From: JALZVT01 sp964611345
GTDB taxonomy: Bacteria > Pseudomonadota > Gammaproteobacteria > Pseudomonadales > Azotimanducaceae
Reading direction: 5' to 3'
Length of the DNA stretch: 22,983 nt
Assembly: GCA_964611345.1 (NCBI GenBank)
Contig: CAZSYU010000063.1
Coordinates: 1 to 22,983, forward strand
Shown piece by piece: positions 7,150 to 13,692 of this stretch. Below the pieces are notes generated by a model, which saw nothing but the letters and a program-made list of their open reading frames with translations, was not told where the DNA came from and made no database searches. The position numbers and the translations under genes are program-made. The number at the start of each line of letters is the position of its first letter. Position 1 is the stretch's first letter.

Positions 7150-7168
7150 TCGCTAGCGAAACAGGGCG
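7131..7168 (-). terminator. Intrinsic terminator of the coxB-coxA-ctaG-coxC operon
   Basis: Read on the minus strand, CGCCCTG (7162-7168) and CAGGGCG (7142-7148) form a 7-bp perfect stem. An inner TCG/CGA pairing is possible around CTAG. The stem is followed directly by the T-rich TTTGTGTTTCT (7131-7141). It lies 60 bases past the coxC stop. On the plus strand no T-run follows, so it acts for coxC. The stem covers the DUF2909 stop codon at 7147-7149. Confidence 0.7.
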
Positions 7169-7174
7169 CAGGTA

Positions 7175-7198
7175 ACAAAGCGGTGTACAAAGTGGTGT
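7175..7198. repeat. 12-bp tandem duplication between coxC and DUF2909
   Basis: ACAAAGCGGTGT (7175-7186) is followed immediately by ACAAAGTGGTGT (7187-7198), with one mismatch. It lies in the 78-base non-coding gap between the two convergent genes and has no visible function. Confidence 0.75.
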
Positions 7199-7227
7199 AG
7201 AAAGCCGTTCTGGCTGTAACTGCTTAA

Positions 7228-8142
7228 CTAGAACAGATACACAAAGATAAACAGTCCCAACCACACCACGTCGACAAAGTGCCAGTACCAGCTGGTGGCC
7301 TCAAAACCAAAACAATCTTCGTGCGAAAAGTGACCCTTGATCGCGCGCGCCAGCGCAACAGCCAACATGAACGTGCCCAGCGTTACGTGAAAGCCGTGGA
7401 AGCCGGTCAAGATAAAGAACGTCGAACCGTAGATACCACTGTCAAGGGTAAGCCCAAGGTGGGTGTAGGCTTCGATGTATTCCTCGGCCTGCAGGATCAG
7501 GAAGATGATGCCGAGGACAACGGTGATCGCCAGCCAGGTAATGAAGCTCTTGCGGTTATCGTTCTTGAGACCGGTATGCGCAAAGTGCACGGTAACACTC
7601 GATGTCAGCAGAATAACGGTGTTCCAGAACGGTAGATAGCTCAGCCATTGTGACAGCGGTGGAGGCGCCATGCTTTCTTTTGGCCCCGCGAATACCGTTT
7701 CGACCGGATTGGTGATTACAGGCCAGGCGTTATCGAACTCCGGGTACAGGTAATCCCCTGTCAGCGCCTTGCCACCGTCACCCCCAAACCAGGACATGAC
7801 AAAGTAACGCACATAAAACAGCGCGCCAAAGAATGCTGCAAAGAACATGACTTCAGAAAAGATGAACCAGCCCATGCCCCAGACGTATGATTTTTTCAGT
7901 TGGCCGCTCACCAGGCCCTGATGGTTTTCACTAATAACCTTGGCGAACCACTGGAACAGCACGAAGGACAGCGCACCAAAACCGAGATAGAACGATAACA
8001 GGCTGCCATCCTCACCAGCGCTATTGGCATTGAGATAGCTGCCCAGGCCAACCAGCATCAAAAACATCGATGCGGCAAGCCACACCGGAAACCAGCCCGA
8101 ATGGGGGATGTAATAGGACGGAGTTTCTGCGGGGTTAGCCAT
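7228..8142 (-). CDS. coxC: Cytochrome c oxidase subunit III
   Basis: Integral membrane subunit of the aa3 haem-copper oxidase that binds lipid and stabilises subunit I. It has 304 residues and about seven helices. Family marks are YYIPHSGWFPVW near the start, the buried glutamate in FSEVMFFAAFF (E97), the AEEY motif, TGFHGFHVTLG and the terminal WYWHFVDVVWLGLFIFVYL. The ATG overlaps the end of ctaG by 8 bases, which implies coupled translation. A T-rich intrinsic terminator follows 60 bases after its stop, so this is the last gene of the structural operon. Confidence 0.97.
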   Translation of the reverse strand: MANPAETPSYYIPHSGWFPVWLAASMFLMLVGLGSYLNANSAGEDGSLLSFYLGFGALSFVLFQWFAKVISENHQGLVSGQLKKSYVWGMGWFIFSEVMFFAAFFGALFYVRYFVMSWFGGDGGKALTGDYLYPEFDNAWPVITNPVETVFAGPKESMAPPPLSQWLSYLPFWNTVILLTSSVTVHFAHTGLKNDNRKSFITWLAITVVLGIIFLILQAEEYIEAYTHLGLTLDSGIYGSTFFILTGFHGFHVTLGTFMLAVALARAIKGHFSHEDCFGFEATSWYWHFVDVVWLGLFIFVYLF

Positions 8143-8743
8143 TGCCTGAGGGCTCCAGAGCAGTTAAATCTTGTGCAGCAACCTCGCTGCGATCGGTAAT
8201 GTCATACAGCGCGTAAGACAGAGAAATTGATTGCACGTTTTTTGGCAGATCGCGATCCACAATGAAGCGCATGGGCATCACCATCTCTTCACCGGGTTGC
8301 AGAATCTGCTTTTCAAAACAGAAGCATTCGGTTTTGTGAAAATATTGCGCGGCGCTAAACGGCACCACGGAAGGCACTGCCTGGCCTACCATCACTTTGT
8401 CGGTAGGGTTCTTCACGATGAAGTTGACCGCCTTGAGTTCGCCGGGGTGCACCCGCACGCCGCCTTTTTCAGCCTCGAACGACCAGGGCATGCCGGCGTT
8501 TGCGTTCGTTACAAAACCCACCTGAATCAGGCGTGACTTGTCAGGCAACACCGCAGCAGCATCGTATTCGTACTGACCACCGGTTTTGCCATTAAGGCCA
8601 GTGATGTCACAAAGCAGGTCGTAAAGTGGCACCAGCGCAAACGCGAAGCCAAACATGGCAACCACCAGTACGCCCAGCTTTACCAGCAGCGCGCCGTGGG
8701 CGCTCCGGGGAGCAGGTGTAGATTGGTTGGCGTTAGTGCTCAT
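8135..8743 (-). CDS. ctaG: Cytochrome c oxidase assembly protein CtaG/Cox11 (CuB insertion)
   Basis: Single-span inner-membrane protein with a periplasmic immunoglobulin-like copper domain that supplies CuB of subunit I. Its 202 residues contain an anchor at about 20-40, the juxtamembrane PLYDLLCDITGLNGKT (C45) and the copper motif TECFCFEKQ (C140, C142), followed by MPMRFIVD. The three conserved cysteines are all present. It starts at ATG, 20 bases after the coxA stop, and overlaps coxC by 8 bases. The coxA-ctaG-coxC order is the common proteobacterial one. Confidence 0.96.
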   Translation of the reverse strand: MSTNANQSTPAPRSAHGALLVKLGVLVVAMFGFAFALVPLYDLLCDITGLNGKTGGQYEYDAAAVLPDKSRLIQVGFVTNANAGMPWSFEAEKGGVRVHPGELKAVNFIVKNPTDKVMVGQAVPSVVPFSAAQYFHKTECFCFEKQILQPGEEMVMPMRFIVDRDLPKNVQSISLSYALYDITDRSEVAAQDLTALEPSGNG

Positions 8744-8763
8744 TGCTCTGGCATCCGCACCTA

Positions 8764-10368
8764 CTAGTGCGGATTGTTCTCCGCAGTCACTTCAGGCGGC
8801 GTGTTGAAGCTGTGATAAGGCGCGGGTGACGCAAGTGTCCACTCCAGGCCTTTTGCCCCATCCCAAACCTGTGCGGTAGCTGGTCGACCACTGGTAATCG
8901 TCTTAATCACCACGTACAGGAAGAAGAGCTGGGAGAAGCCAAAGATGAAAGCGCCCACCGACGACATCATATTGAAGTCTGCAAACGCCAGCGGATAGTC
9001 AGGAATACGGCGCGGCATACCGGCAAGGCCGGAAAAGTGCTGCGGGAAAAAGGTAACGTTCACGCCAATGAAGCTCAGCCAGAAGTGGGTCTTGCCCAGG
9101 GTTTCGTCGTACATGCGCCCGCACCACTTCGGCAGCCAGTAGTACACCGCCGCAATGATCGAGAACAGTGCACCCGGCACCAGCACGTAATGGAAGTGCG
9201 CAACAACAAAGTAGGTGTCATGGTACTGATAGTCCGCCGGTGTGATCGCGAGCATCAAACCGGAGAAGCCGCCCATGGTGAACAGAATCACAAAGGCAAT
9301 GGAAAACAGCATGGGTGTTTCAAAGGTCATGGACCCTTTCCACATGGTGGCCACCCAGTTGAACACCTTCACGCCCGTTGGCACCGCAATGAGCATGGTG
9401 GAGTACATAAAGAACAACTGCCCGGCCAGCGGCATGCCCACCGTAAACATGTGGTGGGCCCACACGATGAACGACAGGAACGCGATCGACGCGGTGGCGT
9501 AAACCATTGAGTCGTAACCAAACAACGGCTTGCGCGCGAAGGTTGGAATAATCGCCGACACAATACCGAAGGCTGGCAAGATCATGATGTACACCTCGGG
9601 GTGCCCAAAGAACCAGAAGATGTGCTGGAACATCACGGGGTCACCACCACCGGCCGCGTTAAAGAAGCTGGTACCAAAGTGGATATCAAACAGCATCATG
9701 GTGACTGCGCCCGCAAGCACAGGCATTACCGCAATCAGCAGATAGGCAGTGATCAACCAGGTCCAGACGAACAGCGGCATACGCATAAAGGTCATGCCAG
9801 GAGCGCGCATGTTAAGAATGGTGGCGATGATGTTGATGGAGCCCATGATCGAGGACGCCCCCATCATGTGCACACCAAAGATAAAGAAGGTCACCGTGTC
9901 GGGGGCGTAGGTTGTGGACAGCGGGGCGTAAAACGTCCAGCCGAAGTTCGGGCCGCCACCTTCCATAAAGAGGGTAGAAATCAACAGGCCAAAGGCAAAC
10001 GGCAGGATCCAGAACGACAGGTTATTCATGCGCGGCAGCGCCATATCGGGCGCGCCAACCATCATGGGAATCAGCCAGTTCGCCAGCCCCACAAAAGCCG
10101 GCATGATCGCCCCAAACACCATGATGAGACCGTGGTTGGTGGTCATCTGGTTGAAGAATTCGGGCTGCACAAACTGCAAACCCGGCTGAAACAGTTCGGC
10201 GCGAATGATCAGGGCCATGGTGCCACCGATCAAAAACATCAGAAAACTGAACCACAGGTACATCGTGCCGATGTCTTTGTGGTTGGTGGTAAACAACCAG
10301 CGCGCCAGACCCTTGGCCGGGCCGTGGTGATCGTGGTCGTCGTGGTGTTCTTCGATGACTGCGCTCAT
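8764..10368 (-). CDS. coxA: Cytochrome c oxidase subunit I (A1-type haem-copper oxidase)
   Basis: Catalytic, proton-pumping subunit of the aa3 oxidase, with 534 residues and 12 helices. Metal ligands are all visible: H79 (TTNHG) and H393 for haem a, H391 for haem a3 (HFHYV), and H256, H305 and H306 for CuB. Y260 is the cross-linked tyrosine in GHPEVY, whose E258 marks the A1 subtype. K334 (PTGVKVFNW) marks the K channel. The N-terminus is unusually rich in His and Asp (EEHHDDHDHHG, residues 6-16). Only GCC separates the coxB TAA from this ATG, and the AAGGAAGGG ribosome site lies inside the end of coxB, so the two are translationally linked. Confidence 0.98.
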   Translation of the reverse strand: MSAVIEEHHDDHDHHGPAKGLARWLFTTNHKDIGTMYLWFSFLMFLIGGTMALIIRAELFQPGLQFVQPEFFNQMTTNHGLIMVFGAIMPAFVGLANWLIPMMVGAPDMALPRMNNLSFWILPFAFGLLISTLFMEGGGPNFGWTFYAPLSTTYAPDTVTFFIFGVHMMGASSIMGSINIIATILNMRAPGMTFMRMPLFVWTWLITAYLLIAVMPVLAGAVTMMLFDIHFGTSFFNAAGGGDPVMFQHIFWFFGHPEVYIMILPAFGIVSAIIPTFARKPLFGYDSMVYATASIAFLSFIVWAHHMFTVGMPLAGQLFFMYSTMLIAVPTGVKVFNWVATMWKGSMTFETPMLFSIAFVILFTMGGFSGLMLAITPADYQYHDTYFVVAHFHYVLVPGALFSIIAAVYYWLPKWCGRMYDETLGKTHFWLSFIGVNVTFFPQHFSGLAGMPRRIPDYPLAFADFNMMSSVGAFIFGFSQLFFLYVVIKTITSGRPATAQVWDGAKGLEWTLASPAPYHSFNTPPEVTAENNPH

Positions 10369-10371
10369 GGC

Positions 10372-11541
10372 TTACCCTTCCTTATTTTTCAAGTTGACGA
10401 CTTCAAGCGGTTGCGTGAGGTCGCCGGCGTTGTTGCCCCAGGCGTGACGTTCGTAGTGCGTAACCGCCGCAATCTCGTCCGCCCGCAATTGGTTTGAAAA
10501 CGCCGCCATTGCAGTGCCCTGCTTACCGTTCAAGATAATGCCGATATGGTCTGCTTTGGGGCCCGTGGCAATAGCACTGCCATCGAGTGCTGGAAAGACC
10601 GGCGGAATACCTTTGCCGTTCTCCTGGTGACAGCTGGCGCAAAACTTGGTGTAAACCTCTGCACCCTTGGTCATCAGCTCTTCGTGCGTATAGACCTCGT
10701 CCTCCAGCTTCTTCTGTGCGATGGCTAGTTCTTTACGCGACTTGAACCACTCGTCGTACTCATCTTCCGGCAGCGCCTGCACAACAATGGGCATAAAGCC
10801 GTGGTCTTTGCCGCACAGCTCGGTGCACTGCCCGCGATACACACCAGGCTCTTCAACAATGGCCCACAGATCGTTCATTACGCCGGGCACCGCGTCACGC
10901 TTGATACCAAAATCGGGTACCCACCAGGCGTGGATCACGTCATTTGAAGTGACTAAAAAGCGCACCTTGCGATTCACCGGAATGCGCATAGGTTCGTCGA
11001 CCTCAAGCAGGTAGTGCTCACCCTTGGTCGCCACTTCCTGGATTTCATCCTGCGGTGTTGCGAGGTTGCTAAAGAAGTCAAACGTCGGGTTGCGATCTTC
11101 GTCCAGATACTTGTATTGCCACTTCCACTGATAGCCACGCACTTCAATGGCCAGATCTTCACCACCGGTGTCGTACATCTGCACCAGCACTTTGGTCGCG
11201 GGAATGGCCATGCCGATCAAAATCAAAAACGGAATAACAGTCCAGGCGATCTCTACTTTGGTGGAGTGGTACCAGGTGGCGGGCTCAACACCATGGGATT
11301 TACGATGATGCAGCATTGACCAGATCATCACGCCAAATACCACCGCGCCGATCACGCAGCAGATGATAAAAATAAGCATGTGCAAGTCGTAAACCTGGCG
11401 ACTGATGTCTGTCACCCCAACCGGCATGTTGAACTCGTCGGCCCAGCTCGATGTGGTGGCAGCAAGCGTGGCCAGTGCGGCTACTGTCTTGGCTATCGCT
11501 GAAGAAAAGTTTGATCTCATAGATTTAACGCTCTGGCTCAC
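10372..11541 (-). CDS. coxB: Cytochrome c oxidase subunit II with fused C-terminal cytochrome c
   Basis: Electron-entry subunit of the oxidase. In order: a signal-type N-terminus (8-34, ending near SSWADEF), two helices (about 53-75 and 97-118), the cupredoxin CuA domain with H204 (DVIHAWW) and C239, E241, C243, H247, M250 (CTELCGKDHGFM), then a cytochrome c domain with CASCH (301-305) and probable axial M345 (GTAMAAF). The fused haem domain makes this a caa3-like subunit II, as in Pseudomonas. GTG at 11539-11541 is chosen because AGGTG lies 5 bases upstream. The ATG at codon 8 (11518-11520) has no ribosome site but would also give a good signal peptide. It is first in its operon. Confidence 0.97.
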   Translation of the reverse strand: MSQSVKSMRSNFSSAIAKTVAALATLAATTSSWADEFNMPVGVTDISRQVYDLHMLIFIICCVIGAVVFGVMIWSMLHHRKSHGVEPATWYHSTKVEIAWTVIPFLILIGMAIPATKVLVQMYDTGGEDLAIEVRGYQWKWQYKYLDEDRNPTFDFFSNLATPQDEIQEVATKGEHYLLEVDEPMRIPVNRKVRFLVTSNDVIHAWWVPDFGIKRDAVPGVMNDLWAIVEEPGVYRGQCTELCGKDHGFMPIVVQALPEDEYDEWFKSRKELAIAQKKLEDEVYTHEELMTKGAEVYTKFCASCHQENGKGIPPVFPALDGSAIATGPKADHIGIILNGKQGTAMAAFSNQLRADEIAAVTHYERHAWGNNAGDLTQPLEVVNLKNKEG

Positions 11542-11598
11542 TCTGCCACCTTCGGCGTCACCTTAAGCGGTGCGCTTGGAAAAGTTGGGGATGTCCGA

Positions 11599-11625
11599 CT
11601 CGGCCGTGGCACGCCTGCCACCGAG
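11599..11625 (-). other. Stem-loop at the predicted 5' end of the cox mRNA
   Basis: On the minus strand CTCGG-TGGCA-ggcg-TGCCA-cgg-CCGAG folds into two 5-bp stems with a 4-base loop and a 3-base bulge. It begins just after the candidate -10 at 11633-11638, so it would sit at the very 5' end of the coxB transcript. No T-run follows. It may stabilise the mRNA or serve as a regulatory site. Confidence 0.45.
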
Positions 11626-11632
11626 CCGCGGG

Positions 11633-11641
11633 AGTATACCA
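11633..11641 (-). promoter_or_regulatory. Candidate extended -10 promoter for the cox operon
   Basis: The minus strand reads TGGTATACT, a match to the extended -10 form TGnTATAAT with one mismatch in the hexamer. No good -35 lies at 17-18 bases, as expected for an extended -10 promoter. Transcription would start near 11626 and give a leader of about 85 bases before the coxB GTG. The gap from aroE to coxB (11542-11808) has no gene; it holds this site, the adjacent stem-loop and a terminator candidate. Confidence 0.5.
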
Positions 11642-11762
11642 ATGGAGCCCTGAAAGAAAAACGATAAACCGCTCGCAGAACTGGAAAAACCCAGTCTTTA
11701 TCAATGTGTTGGCAACAAGAGCTGGCAGTTTAGTTTGGCCGCCGACCAGCGCCAGCCTGACA

Positions 11763-11800
11763 CCTAAAATTTGCGCTGCAACGGCGCTTCCCGTGCGCAA
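11763..11800 (-). terminator. Candidate terminator after aroE
   Basis: On the minus strand TTGCGC (11795-11800) pairs with GCGCAA (11771-11776). An inner ACGG/CCGT pair closes a six-base loop, with a TGCA bulge on the 3' side, and ATTTTA follows directly. It begins 8 bases past the aroE stop. The T-tract is short, so termination may be partial, with some readthrough into cox. Confidence 0.5.
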
Positions 11801-11808
11801 CTAACGCG

Positions 11809-13083
11809 TTAGTCGGTGCCCCGCGGCGGCTTGCCAACGGCTGCCGGATCAACAATGCGTACCCTCTGCACCTGTTCGGTTTTAGCCACAATACTTGCCG
11901 GTCGTTCGTGTTTGCCCTGCGGCACCAGGGCGTGGCCATCTGTTGCACTGTCCGCGTCGCCCATTACGGAGCTTACGTAACCGCAGGTAACACAGGCCTG
12001 TTGCCTGCCCTGAGCCGACTGGCGGACCACAATACGATCCACAGCCCGGCACTGGGGACACACTGCACCAGCGATGAACTGATGCTTGTCGCGCTGGGGT
12101 AGCTCTGCGGCGTCCGCGCCGCGCTGCGCAGCCTGGGCTTCTTCAACAGTACCGCCAGCACTTTGCCAACGCTGGTAATCCGAACTCGCAAGCCAGCTCG
12201 CAAGCGTTGGATAACCCGCACGCTTGGCTGCAAACAGGTCGTTGCGCCGGTCCAGCAAACCCGCCGTTGCCGGCCGCACGCCACGCCAAAGCTCAAAGGC
12301 TGCCGCCGCCTGTTCCAGCAACATGCCGAGTCCGTCGACTGCCCAGGCCGCGCCATGGGACAACGCCCAACCGGAAAACACCGTCTGGGTAGGGGCGTAC
12401 AGCAGGTCGTAACAGCGCGCGCCCTTAACCGCAGCGGTGGGCACCAAGGCACCCTGACCGGCCAGTGACGCAGAGGTTGCGTTAAGCACAATATCGAAGG
12501 CGCCCGTCACTTCTGCCGGCGCACAGATCACAACGTTACTCGCCTGTGGGGCAACCTGCGCCACCAGCTCGTGCGCGCGTGCAACGGTGCGATTGGCCAG
12601 CACCAATTCAGCAGGTTGCGCTTGCAACAGGGCATCCAGCACCCCGCGCGATGCACCACCGGCACCAATCAACAACACCCTGCTTTGTGCTATCGACCAG
12701 CCCAGATTGCCCTGCAGGTCTGCCAGCAACCCGGACCCGTCCGTGTTGTAGCCGACAAAGCTGCCGTCCGCAGCGCGGTGAATCGTATTCACCGCACCTG
12801 CCAGTTGTGCCGCCGGATCCAGGGTATGGACCCAAGCCGCTGCCTGTTCCTTGAAGGGCAGCGTTATATTGATGCCAGCAGGCGTATCACCGGGAATGGC
12901 AGCGAAAAAGCTGGCCACCGTTGGCGCAAAGTCGTCGAGCCCGGCAGACAGCAGGTCGTAAACCAACGCTTGCCCCGTATCCGCCGCAAACTGACCATGT
13001 ATCAGTGGCGACAGACTGTGCTCGACTGGGTGCCCCGTGACCGCATAACGACCAACCGATTCCTGCGGGGCAGGAGCACTCAC
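11809..13083 (-). CDS. aroE: Shikimate dehydrogenase fused to a YheV/DUF2387-like zinc ribbon
   Basis: Residues 1 to about 283 are a complete AroE, the NADPH-dependent reductase turning 3-dehydroshikimate into shikimate. Visible marks are HSLSP (22-26), ITLPFK with catalytic K78, NTDG with D114, the nucleotide-binding GAGGASRG (140-147), NRT (164-166), DLLYAP (226-231) and DGLGMLLEQAA (250-260). The family normally stops near 275 residues. Here the same frame runs on to 424: a linker (about 284-335), then KHQFIAGAVCPQC with C342/C345 and ACVTCGY with C364/C367, ending VQRVRIVDPAA. This matches the small YheV/DUF2387 zinc-ribbon proteins, normally separate genes. The start is GTG, overlapping the tsaC TGA by 4 bases as GTGA. 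The added domain's role is unknown. Confidence 0.93.
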   Translation of the reverse strand: MSAPAPQESVGRYAVTGHPVEHSLSPLIHGQFAADTGQALVYDLLSAGLDDFAPTVASFFAAIPGDTPAGINITLPFKEQAAAWVHTLDPAAQLAGAVNTIHRAADGSFVGYNTDGSGLLADLQGNLGWSIAQSRVLLIGAGGASRGVLDALLQAQPAELVLANRTVARAHELVAQVAPQASNVVICAPAEVTGAFDIVLNATSASLAGQGALVPTAAVKGARCYDLLYAPTQTVFSGWALSHGAAWAVDGLGMLLEQAAAAFELWRGVRPATAGLLDRRNDLFAAKRAGYPTLASWLASSDYQRWQSAGGTVEEAQAAQRGADAAELPQRDKHQFIAGAVCPQCRAVDRIVVRQSAQGRQQACVTCGYVSSVMGDADSATDGHALVPQGKHERPASIVAKTEQVQRVRIVDPAAVGKPPRGTD

Positions 13084-13661
13084 GAGCGACTCGCTGCGGG
13101 GTCGCCCCGCAGGCTGCGACCGGCCGAAAAGTCAAAGATGCGGCTGGGGTTGCCGGGGTTTAACACCTCACCTGGCAGGTAATAGTCGACCTCGGAACCA
13201 AAGTAGGCGCGGGTTTTAAGGAGGGTTGTTGGCGCCGCCCGGCCGCTCGGATTGGCACTGGTCGACACCAGAGCACCGCCGAAACCTGCACAGATCGAGC
13301 GCGCCTGCTCGTGTCCGGGCACTCGCACGGCCACCCCGTCGTGGTCGCCGCAGATCCACTGTGGCCATGGTACGGTGGCGCAATTGGGCACTATAAAGGT
13401 GGCTGCGCCCGGCCACTCGCCAAGTGCTCGCGTTCGGTCTGCGGGCTCTAGACTGGCCAGCTCTTGGGCAAACACTTCACTGCAATGCCCCAACAAAATA
13501 AGTCCACGGCCGGGCGCGCGATCTTTCAGCTCCAGCACCCGGGCAACGGCCTGCAGGTTATCGGGATCACAGGCAAGCCCCCATACACCTTCTGTGGCCT
13601 GGGCGATCACGCCGCCCGCCCGCAAAGTGGCCACGGCCTCAGACAGATGCCACCAGCTCAA
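13080..13661 (-). CDS. tsaC: Threonylcarbamoyl-AMP synthase TsaC
   Basis: Makes threonylcarbamoyl-AMP from threonine, bicarbonate and ATP for the t6A37 modification of ANN-reading tRNAs. The 193-residue YrdC fold matches TsaC rather than the longer Sua5. Marks are ATEGVWGLACDP (22-33), the LKDRAPGRGLILL segment (45-57), STSANPSG (133-140) and NPSRIFD (171-177). In the KxRxxxK active-site pattern the last lysine is R52, a conservative change. TTG at 13659-13661 is the only possible start: an in-frame TAA lies 27 bases upstream, no Met occurs in the whole visible N-terminal domain, and GGGAG sits 6 bases before it. It lies 31 bases after dprA and overlaps aroE by 4. Confidence 0.92.
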   Translation of the reverse strand: MSWWHLSEAVATLRAGGVIAQATEGVWGLACDPDNLQAVARVLELKDRAPGRGLILLGHCSEVFAQELASLEPADRTRALGEWPGAATFIVPNCATVPWPQWICGDHDGVAVRVPGHEQARSICAGFGGALVSTSANPSGRAAPTTLLKTRAYFGSEVDYYLPGEVLNPGNPSRIFDFSAGRSLRGDPAASRS

Positions 13662-13667
13662 GGTACT

Positions 13668-13672
13668 CTCCC
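13668..13672 (-). promoter_or_regulatory. Ribosome binding site deciding the TTG start of tsaC
   Basis: GGGAG on the minus strand ends 6 bases before TTG at 13661. It is good spacing, and no ATG or GTG alternative exists between the upstream in-frame stop and the conserved ATEGVWG motif. Confidence 0.65.
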
Positions 13673-13692
13673 GCCAAACGCGACATTAAAAA

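Noticed and set aside
9601..10497. A 298-codon plus-strand open frame opposite coxA.
   Set aside because: It is a His/Arg/Gln-rich shadow produced by the codon pattern of coxA; no ribosome site or family match.
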